Origin: Hyphomicrobiales bacterium
GTDB taxonomy: Bacteria; Pseudomonadota; Alphaproteobacteria; Rhizobiales; Beijerinckiaceae
Reading direction: 5' to 3'
DNA length: 64,000 bases
Assembly (NCBI GenBank): GCA_930633525.1
Contig: CAKNFP010000001.1
Coordinates: forward strand, 4,401,501-4,465,500
The notes under the pieces are model-generated. The model was not told where the DNA came from and ran no database searches. It was given only the letters and a program-made list of their open reading frames with translations. Of the stretch, positions 8,408-18,309 are shown piece by piece (position 1 is the stretch's first letter; every line of letters starts with the position of its first letter). Both the position numbers and the translations under genes were made by a program.

Positions 8408-9682
8408 TCACCCGCCCGTGCGCGTCAGCTTCGCCCGCCGTCGCAGGCGCGCCTGGAAATAGACATTCTCGCTGACTGTGCCCGTCTCATAGGCCCAGCC
8501 GTCCTCGGGCGGCATGTCGGCGACGTTGCGCCGGCTCGGGTAGCGCGCCACTTCCTCCTCGACGATATCGACACCGAGACCCGGCGCGGTCGGCACCGGC
8601 AGATGCCCATCGACGACCTTCAGCACCGGCTCGACGACCTCGTAGCGACCCGGCCAATCAAACTCGACACGCTCCAGCATGAGCGCGTTGGGAATGGTCG
8701 CCATCACATGGAGCGCCGCGAATTCCGCGACCGGTCCGAGCGAACCGGAATGCGGCGCCATCGTGATGAAATGTCCCTCCGCCATGGCCGCCATCTTGCG
8801 CATCTGCGTGATGCCGCCGGCGCGGCCGGTATCGGGCTGGATGACATCGACGAGGTCGCGCTCGATATACGGGCGGATTCCCCAGATCGTGCTGACACGC
8901 TCACCGGCGGCGAGCGGGATATCCACGGAATCGCGAACCCGCGCCAGCGCGTCGAGGCTCTCAGGTGCCACCGGATCCTCGAAGAACAGGAGGTCGAGCG
9001 GCTCCATGGCGCGGCCGACGATGATCGCGTCCTGGGGCGTCATCCACGACGGACCATGCGCGTCGACCATCACGTCCACATCCGGCCCCACGGCGTCGCG
9101 CACCGCCGCCACGCTGTCGATATCGACGGCACCCGTGAAACTCACCTTCACGCCGGTGTATCCGCGCCCCATCAGATCGCGCGCGCGCTCCGGGGTCTTG
9201 GCATGACCGTAGACGCGGATGCGATCGCGGAAGCGACCGCCGAGCAGGTTCCAGACCGGCTGGCCGAGCGCCTTGCCCTTGATGTCCCACAAAGCCATTT
9301 CGATCCCGGTCAACGCGCCGCCGCCGACCGTGCCGAGAACGCCGTGCCCCATCGAGGCCACATAGAGGCGGTGCCACAGCCGGTCGATATCGCCGGCCTC
9401 CTCGCCAACGAGGATCGAGGCATAGTCCTTGACCGCCGTCTCGATGACGCGTGGCCAACCGGAACATTCGCCGACGCCGGTGATGCCCTCGTCGGTAAAG
9501 ATCTTCACGAACAGCCAGTTGCGCGATCCGCGGAAGTCGGCGTCGGCGCCAAGCCCCGCGCTATCCTTTCCTGCGTTATCTTTTCCTGCGTTATCTTGCG
9601 CAGCCCCTTCCTGCGACGCGCTGGTCGTGGCCGGGCGCGATCCGACCTGCATCAGATAGGTTTTGACGGCGGTGATCTTCAT
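8408..9682 (-). CDS. enolase-superfamily sugar-acid dehydratase (mandelate racemase/muconate lactonizing family)
   Basis: TIM-barrel acid-sugar dehydratase of 424 residues that should dehydrate an aldonate or aldarate to a 2-keto-3-deoxy acid. Metal ligands and catalytic residues are visible in order: Lys in GVKVSF (about 180), Asp and His in MVDAHG (about 207), Glu in FFEDP (about 234), Glu in AAGER (about 257), Asp in QPDTGRAGG and His in APHSG (about 308). This pattern is of the mannonate/gluconate/galactonate dehydratase kind. The N-terminal capping domain carries an unusual insertion of about 25 residues with a repeated DNAGK unit (about residues 28-45). It is the last gene of the minus-strand transport run, 12 bases after the ATPase gene. 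Exact substrate undetermined. Confidence 0.82.
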   Translation of the reverse strand: MKITAVKTYLMQVGSRPATTSASQEGAAQDNAGKDNAGKDSAGLGADADFRGSRNWLFVKIFTDEGITGVGECSGWPRVIETAVKDYASILVGEEAGDIDRLWHRLYVASMGHGVLGTVGGGALTGIEMALWDIKGKALGQPVWNLLGGRFRDRIRVYGHAKTPERARDLMGRGYTGVKVSFTGAVDIDSVAAVRDAVGPDVDVMVDAHGPSWMTPQDAIIVGRAMEPLDLLFFEDPVAPESLDALARVRDSVDIPLAAGERVSTIWGIRPYIERDLVDVIQPDTGRAGGITQMRKMAAMAEGHFITMAPHSGSLGPVAEFAALHVMATIPNALMLERVEFDWPGRYEVVEPVLKVVDGHLPVPTAPGLGVDIVEEEVARYPSRRNVADMPPEDGWAYETGTVSENVYFQARLRRRAKLTRTGG

Positions 9683-9694
9683 GGGACTACGTTT

Positions 9695-11488
9695 TCACCC
9701 TTCGAGCGGTTCACGATAACGGAAGCGATGCGTCATGCCGCGCCGGCGCGGGTCGGCGACCGGAACAGCCGAAAGCAGGGACTGCGTATAGGCATGCTGG
9801 GGGTTGGAGCAGACGGTCTCCGTCTCGCCCGTCTCGACGATGCGGCCCCGGTGCATGACCGCGATGCGATCACAGAAATAGCGGATCACCGCGATATCGT
9901 GGCTGATGAAGATGAAACTGAGGTCGAGCCGCTCCTGCAGGTCGAGCATCAGATCAAGGATCTGCGTCCGAAGGCTCACATCGAGCGCCGACGACGCTTC
10001 GTCGGCGATGATGATGCGCGGGTCAGGCGCGATCGCCCTCGCAATCGAGATGCGCTGCCTCTGCCCGCCCGAGAAGGCATGGGGGTAACGCTCCGCAGCC
10101 GAGGCCGGCAGGCCGACGAGCCCGAGAAGCTCCGCGACCCGGGCCTTCAGCGCAGCACCGCTCAAGCTGCCGTTGACGAGCAGCGGCTCGCCGATGATCT
10201 GCCCGACGGTCATGCGCGGATTGAGCGATGAGAACGGATCCTGGAACACCATGCGAATGTCGCGCCAGGGCTCCTTCAACTGGTTGTCCGACAGCGGCGC
10301 CAGATCGATCGTCTTGCCGTGCCGGTCCGTATAGAGGATGCGGCCTGATGTGACGGGATGGACGCGCTGCAGGCAGCGGCCGAGCGTCGTCTTGCCCGAC
10401 CCGGACTCGCCCACGATGCCGAGGTTCTCGCCGGCCTTCAGCTCGAGGCTCGCATCCTGCACCGCGATGATGGAATCGTGCTTCAACCCCAGGAAGCCCG
10501 TGGCGAAGGGAAATTCCTTGCGCATGTCCGCCATAACGAGGATCGGCTTGCCGGGCGACGCCTTCGCCCGCATGGCGAGGCGCCGCTCCGATGGCCGGTC
10601 GAGCTCCCGCACGGCATTGAGCAGGTGGCGGGTGTAGTCGTGCTGCGGCTTCTCGAAGATCGAGAACACGTCGCCGCGCTCCACCATCTTGCCGAAACGC
10701 ATCACGGCGATGTCGTCGGCGATCTCGGCGACAACGCCCATGTCATGGGTGATGAACATCACGGCCATGTCGCTGTCGCGCTGGAGCTGGCGGATCAACG
10801 CCAGGATCTCGGCCTGGATCGTCACGTCGAGCGCGGTGGTCGGCTCATCGGCGATCAGGACGGCGGGGTTGCAGGCCAATGCCATGGCAATGACAGCCCG
10901 CTGGCGCATCCCGCCGGAATATTCGAAGGGGTAGCGGTCGATCGCCACCTCCGGCCGGGGGATCTCGACCTTGCGCAGGAGCTCGATGGTTCGCGCCCGC
11001 GCCTCCTTCTTCGAGACATGCTCGTGCAGGCGGATGACCTCGCCGATCTGGTCGCCGATGCGATGCACCGGCGACAATGAGCTCATCGGCTCCTGGAAGA
11101 TCATCGCGACGTCACGCCCGCGAATCGAACGGATCGCCGACGAGCGCGGATCGAGGCTGACGAGATCCACCGTGTTCTCCGCGCCGCGCCCGCGCGCCGT
11201 GAGATGGCGGTGCAGCAGAACCTGGCCGGAGGCGACTTTGCCGGGCGGGTCGACGATCTGGAGGATCGACCGCGCCGTCACGCTCTTGCCGGAGCCGCTT
11301 TCCCCCACGACACACAGCGTGCGGCCGGGATAGAGCGACAATGTCACATCGTCCACCGCCCGGAACACGCCGCGTCGCGTGGCGAATTCGGTGACGAGGT
11401 TCCTGACTTCCAGAACCGGCAGGGGCTCACGCCCCGAGCCCGCGGCGCCTTTCGTTGAGCCGGGGAGACGATCGGCATTCCCGCTCAT
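9695..11488 (-). CDS. ABC transporter ATP-binding protein with two fused nucleotide-binding domains (DppD-DppF type)
   Basis: A 597-residue protein joining two Opp/Dpp-family ATPases in one chain, so it replaces the usual DppD plus DppF pair. The first domain has Walker A GESGSGKS, signature YSGGMRQR and Walker B VLIADEP. The second repeats them as [16 protein letters not shown] and IIIADEA, in the second half. It powers the two permeases encoded immediately upstream; its start overlaps the stop of the second permease by one base (TGATG). The DEA in place of DEP in domain two is common in Opp-type proteins. The system probably imports a glycoside or sugar-acid oligomer, judged from neighbours. 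Confidence 0.92.
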   Translation of the reverse strand: MSGNADRLPGSTKGAAGSGREPLPVLEVRNLVTEFATRRGVFRAVDDVTLSLYPGRTLCVVGESGSGKSVTARSILQIVDPPGKVASGQVLLHRHLTARGRGAENTVDLVSLDPRSSAIRSIRGRDVAMIFQEPMSSLSPVHRIGDQIGEVIRLHEHVSKKEARARTIELLRKVEIPRPEVAIDRYPFEYSGGMRQRAVIAMALACNPAVLIADEPTTALDVTIQAEILALIRQLQRDSDMAVMFITHDMGVVAEIADDIAVMRFGKMVERGDVFSIFEKPQHDYTRHLLNAVRELDRPSERRLAMRAKASPGKPILVMADMRKEFPFATGFLGLKHDSIIAVQDASLELKAGENLGIVGESGSGKTTLGRCLQRVHPVTSGRILYTDRHGKTIDLAPLSDNQLKEPWRDIRMVFQDPFSSLNPRMTVGQIIGEPLLVNGSLSGAALKARVAELLGLVGLPASAAERYPHAFSGGQRQRISIARAIAPDPRIIIADEASSALDVSLRTQILDLMLDLQERLDLSFIFISHDIAVIRYFCDRIAVMHRGRIVETGETETVCSNPQHAYTQSLLSAVPVADPRRRGMTHRFRYREPLEG

Positions 11489-12645
11489 CAGCGGCCCTCC
11501 TGCGCATAGGGATCGGCCGCGTCACGCAGGCCGTCGCCGAGGAAATTGAGAGCGAGAACCGCGACACAGACGGCCACGCCCGGCGCGAACAGCCAGGGTG
11601 CCTGGGCAATGCTGCGCACGTTCTGCGCTTCCTTGAGAAGCACACCCCAGGAGATCGTGGGCGGCAGGAGGCCGAGGCCGAGGAACGACAGGGACGTCTC
11701 GGCGATGATCATGACCGGGATGGCGAGGCTGACGGAGGCGATGATATGGCTGACCATCGACGGCATCATATGGCGGAAGATGACGCGCGCCTTGCTGCCA
11801 CCATCAAGCCGCGCGGCGACGACGAAATCCTCTGTCCGCAAGGCCAGGAAACGTCCGCGCACCACGCGCGCCAGCTCCGTCCAGCCAACGAGCGACAGGA
11901 TCAGGGTGATGGCGAAATAGCGGGTCAGCGGCGCCCAGTCCTGCGGCAGGGCCGCGCTCAGCCCCAGCCAGATGGGGATTGTCGGGAGGGAGAGCTTGAG
12001 CTCGATAAGCCGCTGCACCCCCGTATCGACCCAGCCACCGTAGTAACCGGAGACCCCGCCGAGCACGAGGCCAAGGAGAAGGCTGACGGCGACGCCGGCG
12101 AGGCCGATCGACATCGAGACGCGCGTCCCGGCGATGATGCGGCTCAACATATCGCGACCCAGCCGGTCGGCCCCAAGGAGATAGAAGCGCTCGCCGGGCG
12201 TGACCGCGGCGATCAATCGCTTCTCCATCGGGATCAGCCCCCACAGCTTGTAAGGTGTGCCGTTGCCGAACAAGGTGAGATAGATCTTCTTGTCCGGGTC
12301 CGGCGCGAAAGTCGTCTTGAGCGTGAAGCGGTCCCGGGACAATTTCATGCCGTTCACATGGGGCCGAAATGCCCAGCTTCCGTCCGCGGTGGTGTCGAAC
12401 AGATGGATCATCTGCGGCGGATGATAGACATCACGCGATGATGGCGCGTCCGGATCAAACGGCGCCAGGAATTCCGTGAAGAGCGCGACGAGATAGAAGG
12501 CTATGACCACCACCGCGCCTGTCATCGCAAGACGATGACGACGGAAGGTGCCCCAAATCAACCGCCATTGCGACGCGCTGTCCTCGCCGGCAATCGCGCG
12601 GGGATCAGCATTCGGATCGATATGTGGATCGGCGACGACACTCAT
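11488..12645 (-). CDS. ABC transporter permease, DppC/OppC family (long form)
   Basis: Inner-membrane permease of 385 residues. It has one N-terminal helix (about 40-62), then an extracytoplasmic insertion of roughly 90 residues rich in aromatics and charges, then the five-helix core with the EAA loop (RLDGGSKARVIFRHMMPS). The insertion makes it longer than the typical 300-residue DppC and is found in permeases that pair with long oligosaccharide-type binding proteins. ATG 12645 was chosen for GGGGAG seven bases upstream; the open frame runs further upstream inside the neighbouring gene. Overlaps the next gene by one base. Confidence 0.9.
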   Translation of the reverse strand: MSVVADPHIDPNADPRAIAGEDSASQWRLIWGTFRRHRLAMTGAVVVIAFYLVALFTEFLAPFDPDAPSSRDVYHPPQMIHLFDTTADGSWAFRPHVNGMKLSRDRFTLKTTFAPDPDKKIYLTLFGNGTPYKLWGLIPMEKRLIAAVTPGERFYLLGADRLGRDMLSRIIAGTRVSMSIGLAGVAVSLLLGLVLGGVSGYYGGWVDTGVQRLIELKLSLPTIPIWLGLSAALPQDWAPLTRYFAITLILSLVGWTELARVVRGRFLALRTEDFVVAARLDGGSKARVIFRHMMPSMVSHIIASVSLAIPVMIIAETSLSFLGLGLLPPTISWGVLLKEAQNVRSIAQAPWLFAPGVAVCVAVLALNFLGDGLRDAADPYAQEGR

Positions 12646-12658
12646 CAGCGATCTCCCC

Positions 12659-13645
12659 TCACCGGTAGCGGATGCGCGGGTCGATGACCGCGAGCAGGAT
12701 GTCGGAGACGAGCATCCCGACGACCGACAGGCAGCAGAGCAGCAGGATGAACGCACCGGCGAGATACATGTCCTGCGCGAGCAACGCCTGCAGCAGAAGC
12801 GGCCCCGATGTCGGCAGGGAGAGCACAAAGGCGGTGATGACCGCCCCGCTGATGAGCTGCGGGAATGCCCAGCCCAGGGTCGATACAAAGGGGTTCAGCG
12901 CCATCCGTACGGGATATTTGAGAATGAGCCGGAGTTCTGACAGCCCCTTGGCGCGGGCGGTCGTCACATAGGGCTTGTGCAGTTCATCCAGCAGATTGGC
13001 GCGCATGATGCGCGTGAGGCTGGCCGTGGAACCAAGCCCGAGGATGATCACCGGCAGCCAGAGATGGGACAGGAGGTCGCCGATCTTGGCAAAGGACCAT
13101 GGCGCCTTCTCGAACTCCTCCGAGAACAGGCCCGATACATCGCTGCCAAAGAATACGACGGCGATATACATGAGCACAAGGGCGACGAGGAAGCTCGGCA
13201 TGGCAAGGCCGATGAAGCCGACCGCCGTGATGACATAGTCACCAAACGTGTACTTCTTGACGGCAGAATAGACGCCGATGGGAAAGGCGACCGCCCAGGT
13301 GAACAGCAGCGTCGACATCGCCAGCGTCACGGACAAGGCCATGCGCTCCCAGATGAGATTGGAGACAGGCTGCTGCCACTCGAAGGAAATGCCGAAATCG
13401 CCGACGAGAACGCCGGTAATCCATTTCCAGTACTGGACGATGAAGGGCTGATCGAGGCCGTAGCGCTCCCGCAGGAGTTCGAGGCGCTCATGGTCGACGA
13501 CATCACCCGACTGCGCGAGCGTCGCGGCGAATGTCGTCAAGTAGTCGCCCGGCGGAGCCTGGATGAGGGCAAAGGCAATCAGCGAGACGACGAACAAGAA
13601 CGGCACGGACCACAAGATGCGGCGAATGATATAGGTGATGAGCAT
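12659..13645 (-). CDS. ABC transporter permease, DppB/OppB family
   Basis: Inner-membrane permease of 328 residues with six hydrophobic segments. The N-terminus MLITYIIRRILWSVPFLFVVSLI is typical of DppB, and a periplasmic loop carries RYGLDQPFIVQYWKW. The EAA-type motif TTARAKGLSELRLILKYPVRMALNP lies in the C-terminal half. The next permease follows 13 bases later. It forms the membrane channel with that protein. Confidence 0.92.
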   Translation of the reverse strand: MLITYIIRRILWSVPFLFVVSLIAFALIQAPPGDYLTTFAATLAQSGDVVDHERLELLRERYGLDQPFIVQYWKWITGVLVGDFGISFEWQQPVSNLIWERMALSVTLAMSTLLFTWAVAFPIGVYSAVKKYTFGDYVITAVGFIGLAMPSFLVALVLMYIAVVFFGSDVSGLFSEEFEKAPWSFAKIGDLLSHLWLPVIILGLGSTASLTRIMRANLLDELHKPYVTTARAKGLSELRLILKYPVRMALNPFVSTLGWAFPQLISGAVITAFVLSLPTSGPLLLQALLAQDMYLAGAFILLLCCLSVVGMLVSDILLAVIDPRIRYR

Positions 13646-13826
13646 CAGCGATCATCTCCAACGATCATCTTCTGGCGCGCCCGATTGACTGCCGCTATCG
13701 GCTGGGGCGTTCCTGTCACAGATCGGGGATGTGCTGGCCCCGAAAGCTGCCTGGCTCCGCGGAGCCAGGGGCATGATCGACACATGGCCAGCACAAACCG
13801 TTATGCCACTACGTCATTTCGAGGCG

Positions 13827-15746
13827 TCACTTGGCCCAGAACCACGTCTGCGGCAGGGTCGGCGCGGGCGTAGGATAGTACCAGGAGCTCGGCATCGTGG
13901 CCGGGACGTTCTTGAGGTTCGTCTTGGCAATGCCATAGGTCGGCAGGGCCTTCGTCACCGAGAACACCTCGAACTCGTCAGCGGCGATATCGGCGATCTT
14001 AAGCATCAGCGCCCGCCGCTTCTCCGGATCCGTCGTCGCGCGCGCCTCGTCATAGAGCTTCATACGCTCCTTCACCGAAGCCGGCGGCTCCTCGCCCTGC
14101 TTGCCACCTGTCTTGTACCACTGCACCCACGGGATGCCCCAGCGCGAGTCGTGGTGCACGGGCACGATCTGCTGCGGGATTTCCCCCGGCACCCAGCTCG
14201 CCTGGCCGCCCCAGACCGCCGCGTCATGGTCGTTGCTGTTGGACGTCCGTTCGTAAAAGAACGTGCGCTCCAGCGAGTTCACATCCATGTCGATGCCGAT
14301 CTTGGCCCACTGCCGCTCGATGAGCTGCAGCATGTCCACCTGCTCGGGCTGCAGCGTGGGGATGACGTCGATCTTGAACTTGATCGGCTTGCCGCTGGGG
14401 AGAAGACGCGTGCCATCCGGGCCGCGCTTGGTGAGCCCGAGGCCGTCGAGCAACGCATTCGCCTTGGCTTCGTCATACTCCAGATACTGCGTCGCGATGC
14501 GCTTGTGGAAATTGGGGTGATTCTCGAAGGGGCCGTTCTGCCAGGGCTCGCCGTCGCCGAGCAGCGCGGTGTCGATGATTTCCTTGCGGTTCATGCCGTG
14601 CGACAGGGCGATGCGGAAATCCTTCTTGTTGAAGAGCTCCCTCAGTTCCTTGTCCTTCGACATCAGGTTGAGATTGATCACCATATTGGTGCCGCCGACG
14701 GCGGACGCCTCGAACATCTCGTAACCACCCTTGGTCCGGTTCTCCGCGAGCACGGCGCGGTTGGCCGGGGCGTCGAGATGACGGAGGCCGAAATCGATGC
14801 GACCACCGATGGCCGCCAGGATCAGGCTTTCCACATCCTGAGCGATCGGCGCATTCAGCTCATCGATGTAAGGCAGCTGGTTGCCGTCCGTATCGACCTG
14901 CCAGAAATAAGGATTGCGCGCCATAACCACCCGGGTCGACCCGCCGGTATAGGGGTCTTTCGCCACCCAGGGATCGAGGGTCGGGCGATCGACATTGCCC
15001 CAGCGCGCCGGAATTTCAATGTCGCCGCATTTCTGCAGGAACAAGTTCTTCCAGTCGGAGGCGTTGTTGGCCTTGACCGTATCCGCGATATTGGGGTTGT
15101 ACTTGGGATGGAACTGCGAACAATAGTGCTTCGCATAGAGCACCGGATGCTGCCCGAGCGGGCTCGCGAGCTCCGCCAGGAAGTCGCCATAGGGCTCTGT
15201 GAAGGTGAACTTTACCGTCGCATCGTCGATCTTTTCGACCTTCATAGGCACGCCACCCGTCATGTAGCGGGGTTGTGGCGCGGCAAAATCGGCGTTGAGG
15301 ATGAGATCGTCGACATTGAAGAGAATGTCATCGGCGGTGAACGGCTTGCCGTCCGACCATTTCATGCCTTTGCGCAAGGTGAAGGTGAAAACCTTGCCAT
15401 CCGGGCTGACATCCACCTTTTCCGCGACATTCGGCACGATTTTCGTATATTCGGGATCCCAGCGCACCAGGCCCTGGTTCCCGACCATGCGCAGAATGTG
15501 GTTGTGGTCCGAGGAGCCCCGGAGACCAAAGCGCAGCTGCCCGCCGTAGGTGCCGATGGCATTCAGCGGCTTCACCACCTCAGGATGCTCGGGCAGACGC
15601 TTGTCGACCGATGGCAGTTGGCCACCCTTGACGGCCGCGGCCAGCGCCGGCGCCTCCTTGTAATCAGCCGCAAGGACAGGCAGCGCGGCAACCAAGAATG
15701 CCCCCGCCGCGCAAGAACGCAATAATGCTCTCGCCGTAAAGATCAT
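13827..15746 (-). CDS. ABC transporter substrate-binding protein, family 5 (long form)
   Basis: Secreted binding protein of 639 residues, with a signal peptide cleaved near ALPVLAADY. The family-5 hallmark region runs through KVFTFTLRKGMKWSDGKPFTADD (about 110-132). It is about 100 residues longer than peptide-binding DppA. Long members are frequent in oligosaccharide and glycoside import clusters, which fits the sugar-acid enzymes around it. It is the first gene of a five-gene minus-strand run and is preceded by GGGGAG and an AT-rich leader. The ligand is inferred only from context. Confidence 0.9.
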   Translation of the reverse strand: MIFTARALLRSCAAGAFLVAALPVLAADYKEAPALAAAVKGGQLPSVDKRLPEHPEVVKPLNAIGTYGGQLRFGLRGSSDHNHILRMVGNQGLVRWDPEYTKIVPNVAEKVDVSPDGKVFTFTLRKGMKWSDGKPFTADDILFNVDDLILNADFAAPQPRYMTGGVPMKVEKIDDATVKFTFTEPYGDFLAELASPLGQHPVLYAKHYCSQFHPKYNPNIADTVKANNASDWKNLFLQKCGDIEIPARWGNVDRPTLDPWVAKDPYTGGSTRVVMARNPYFWQVDTDGNQLPYIDELNAPIAQDVESLILAAIGGRIDFGLRHLDAPANRAVLAENRTKGGYEMFEASAVGGTNMVINLNLMSKDKELRELFNKKDFRIALSHGMNRKEIIDTALLGDGEPWQNGPFENHPNFHKRIATQYLEYDEAKANALLDGLGLTKRGPDGTRLLPSGKPIKFKIDVIPTLQPEQVDMLQLIERQWAKIGIDMDVNSLERTFFYERTSNSNDHDAAVWGGQASWVPGEIPQQIVPVHHDSRWGIPWVQWYKTGGKQGEEPPASVKERMKLYDEARATTDPEKRRALMLKIADIAADEFEVFSVTKALPTYGIAKTNLKNVPATMPSSWYYPTPAPTLPQTWFWAK

Positions 15747-16210
15747 CTCGTATCACTCCCCAGTGAATTATTTTTTATTTACGACAACGATAATTCCTAC
15801 AGATCTATAGAAAAGTATGGACTTTATTCATCGTCAGAAGCAAACAGCCCCGCACATCTGCAAGCCGTGGCACGAAAACCTTGCCTGGATACCGCTCGAC
15901 TCTTTGATCGAAAGGTATCGGGCAGCTCTCGATTGTCCGCCGGGCGACCGTTCTCGTCGGTCGTCTCCGGCTCTCGGCCTCACTCACCATCGCCTGAAGG
16001 GACAACTTGCCGGCTCAAGGATGATGGCTCGTTCCGCAAGGTCGTTCGGCCGATCAAGCTGCGTCTCAAGTCCTCCGTTCACCACACCGGACAGGAGCCT
16101 ATCTCGTATGTCATCTTACATCGATACAAGTGGAACGCCAGCGCGACATGCCCATGTTCGACGAAAGCCGTAGAAGCGGCGCGAGCCACAGAGCCTGCGC
16201 CCTTCCCGCG
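15747..16210. other. intergenic region upstream of the sugar ABC operon
   Basis: 464 bases between two genes that both read leftwards. The first 80 bases are AT-rich (15765-15815) and should carry the operon promoter. The rest contains only short frames without credible starts. A short minus-strand stretch near 15990-16100 reads like a degraded helix-turn-helix segment but is interrupted by stops. I see no intact regulator. Confidence 0.5.
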
Positions 16211-17989
16211 TTAGTGGATTTCCGGCTCGGCCGTCGGCGCGCCGGCGTGCAGGAAATCGAAGTCACAGCCCTTGTCGGCTGAGGTTATATGCTTGGCGAA
16301 CATCGCGCCATAGCCCCGCTCATAGTGGGGTTTCGGCCGCACCCACGCCGCCTTGCGGCGGGCAAGTTCCGCATCGTCCACATGCAGCTCCAGCCGGCGG
16401 CCGGGGATGTCGAGGGTGATGAGGTCGTCGTCCTGCACCAGCGCCAGCGGGCCGCCGAGGTAGGATTCCGGCGAGACATGGAGCACGCAGGCGCCGTAGC
16501 TCGTGCCGCTCATGCGCGCGTCGGATATCCGCACCATGTCGCGGACGCCCTTGGCGAGGATCTTCTGCGGGATCGGCAGCTGCCCCCATTCCGGCATGCC
16601 CGGGGCGCCAAGCGGTCCGGCGTTCTGCAGCACAATCACGCAGGTCTCGTCGATATCGAGCGCCGGATCGTCAATGCGCGTGGCCATATCGTCATAATTG
16701 CGGAACACCCGGGCCTTGCCGGTGTGCACATGCAAATGCGGCTCGGCGGCCGGCGGCTTGATGACGGCGCCGTTGGGGGCGAGATTGCCCCGGAGCACGG
16801 CAAGGCCGCTCGAGGCCGTGAGCGGATTGTCGCGCGGGCGGATCACCTCGTCGTTGTAGACCTCGGCCTCTTGGAGATTCTCGCCGAGCGTGCGGCCATT
16901 GGCCGTGAGCGCGGTCAGGTCGAGGTGGTCGGTAATGCGGCTGAGCAATCCCCTGAGGCCACCGGCATAATAGAAGTCCTCCATCAGGAAGCGGCCGGAG
17001 GGGCGCACATCCGCCAGCACCGGCGTGCGCTTGGCGATGGCGTCGAAGCGCTCCAGCGGCAGGTCGATCCCGACGCGGCCGGCCATCGCCACGAGGTGAA
17101 TAATGGCATTCGTCGAGCCCGACAGCGCGATATCGGCGGTGATGCCATTGTCAAAGGCCGCCGGGGTCAGGATATCACTCGGCTTCAGGTCCTCCAGGAT
17201 CATATCCACGATCCGGCGACCGCTTTCGGACGCCATGCGGGCATGGCCCGAATCGGGTGCGGGAATGGACGAGGCGCCCGGCAGCGTCATCCCCATCGTC
17301 TCGACAATGGCCGTCATCGTCGAGGCGGTGCCCATGGTCATGCAATGGCCGGGCGAACGGGCGATACCTTCCTCGATCTCCTGCCAGGCCTGCTCGCTCA
17401 GGTTGCCGGCGCGCTTCTCCGCCCAGTATTTCCAGGTATCGCTGCCGGAGCCCAGCACCTTACCCGCCCAGTTGCCGCGCAGCATCGGCCCGGCGGGCAC
17501 GAAGATGGCCGGCAGGTTCATGCTGATCGCTCCCATGAGGAGCGCCGGCGTGGTCTTGTCGCAGCCACCGAGCAGCACGACGCCATCCATCGGATGGCTG
17601 CGCAGGAGTTCCTCGGTCTCCATGGCGAGGAAATTGCGATAGAGCATCGTCGTCGGCTTGACGAAGGGCTCGCTCAAGGACATCGCCGGCAGTTCGACGG
17701 GGAAGCCGCCGGCCTGCCAGATGCCGCGCTTCACCTCTTCCACGCGCTGTTTGAAATGACTGTGACAGGGGTTGATGTCGCTCCAGGTGTTGACGATGGC
17801 GACCACCGGCTTGCCCATGAAGTCAGCGCGCGTGTAGCCCATCTGGAAGGTGCGGGAGCGGTGCCCGAAAGCCCTGAGGCCGGGGTCCCCGTACCAGCGC
17901 TGGCTCCGGAGCTCTGAAATGGCACGCCGCGGCCGGATCCTGGCTTCGTCCGGCGCGGTCGGAACGTCGTCGTCGGTCGTCTTGCTCAC
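16211..17989 (-). CDS. IlvD/EDD-family sugar-acid dehydratase (L-arabinonate dehydratase type)
   Basis: Iron-sulfur dehydratase of 592 residues. The family removes water from dihydroxy acids; the AraC-type branch acts on L-arabinonate, D-xylonate, D-galactonate or similar. Three cysteines that can bind the cluster are in SDINPCHSH (about 73), LGGCDKTTP (about 143) and GHCMTMGTAST (about 215). Other family blocks are SGSTNAIIHL and the C-terminal RISDARMSGTSYG. The start is GTG at 17989 with GGGAG seven bases upstream. Its length and the NTWSDINPC block favour the pentonate/hexonate group over branched-chain amino-acid IlvD. It is separated from the ABC operon by 464 bases but belongs to the same sugar-acid theme. 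Confidence 0.85.
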   Translation of the reverse strand: MSKTTDDDVPTAPDEARIRPRRAISELRSQRWYGDPGLRAFGHRSRTFQMGYTRADFMGKPVVAIVNTWSDINPCHSHFKQRVEEVKRGIWQAGGFPVELPAMSLSEPFVKPTTMLYRNFLAMETEELLRSHPMDGVVLLGGCDKTTPALLMGAISMNLPAIFVPAGPMLRGNWAGKVLGSGSDTWKYWAEKRAGNLSEQAWQEIEEGIARSPGHCMTMGTASTMTAIVETMGMTLPGASSIPAPDSGHARMASESGRRIVDMILEDLKPSDILTPAAFDNGITADIALSGSTNAIIHLVAMAGRVGIDLPLERFDAIAKRTPVLADVRPSGRFLMEDFYYAGGLRGLLSRITDHLDLTALTANGRTLGENLQEAEVYNDEVIRPRDNPLTASSGLAVLRGNLAPNGAVIKPPAAEPHLHVHTGKARVFRNYDDMATRIDDPALDIDETCVIVLQNAGPLGAPGMPEWGQLPIPQKILAKGVRDMVRISDARMSGTSYGACVLHVSPESYLGGPLALVQDDDLITLDIPGRRLELHVDDAELARRKAAWVRPKPHYERGYGAMFAKHITSADKGCDFDFLHAGAPTAEPEIH

Positions 17990-18309
17990 GCGTTTCTCCC
18001 TCGCGGGGCGCTACCCAGTCGCAGGGCGCCACGCCTTGTTGTAACGAGCAGGTTATAAAGCCACCGCTCCCCCCGCAAGGATCTAGATTGGAAGCGATAC
18101 AATGAGCCGCGGCTCCAAACCTGCGTGGGCTTGTTTCGCCGGCAATGAAGACTGGGGGTTGACTGTCTAACGGGACAGACTTGCGCGTTAACAACGATCG
18201 CGGCCGGAAATTCACCACGTGAGGCCATAGGCTATTGACAGGACAATGGTGAAAGACGAAGGCTTGGCCGTAAGCAAAATCATCCGCATACGGACAGGGA
18301 TTCGCTTTA
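17990..18309. other. divergent intergenic region between dehydratase and DUF2092 gene
   Basis: 320 bases carrying the promoters of two divergent genes. An imperfect palindrome CTTGTT-GT-AACGAG (18035-18048), followed by an AT-rich GGTTATAAAG, lies 46 bases before the dehydratase start and could be an operator. No open frame here is convincing. Confidence 0.45.

Noticed and set aside
9567..9596. Short direct repeats that could suggest a CRISPR-like array
   Set aside because: They are tandem copies in frame inside a coding region, with no spacers; they encode a repeated DNAGK unit.
13731..15725. 664-codon plus-strand frame antisense to the solute-binding protein
   Set aside because: Arg/His-rich shadow typical of the opposite strand of a GC-rich gene; the minus-strand gene is unambiguous.
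15985..16110. Minus-strand stretch reading like a decayed GntR-type helix-turn-helix
   Set aside because: Similarity is weak, frames are broken by stops, and no effector domain is recognisable.
15760..18048. Possible shared operator (GTTGT core) upstream of both the ABC operon and the IlvD-type dehydratase
   Set aside because: Only five bases are shared; not distinguishable from chance.
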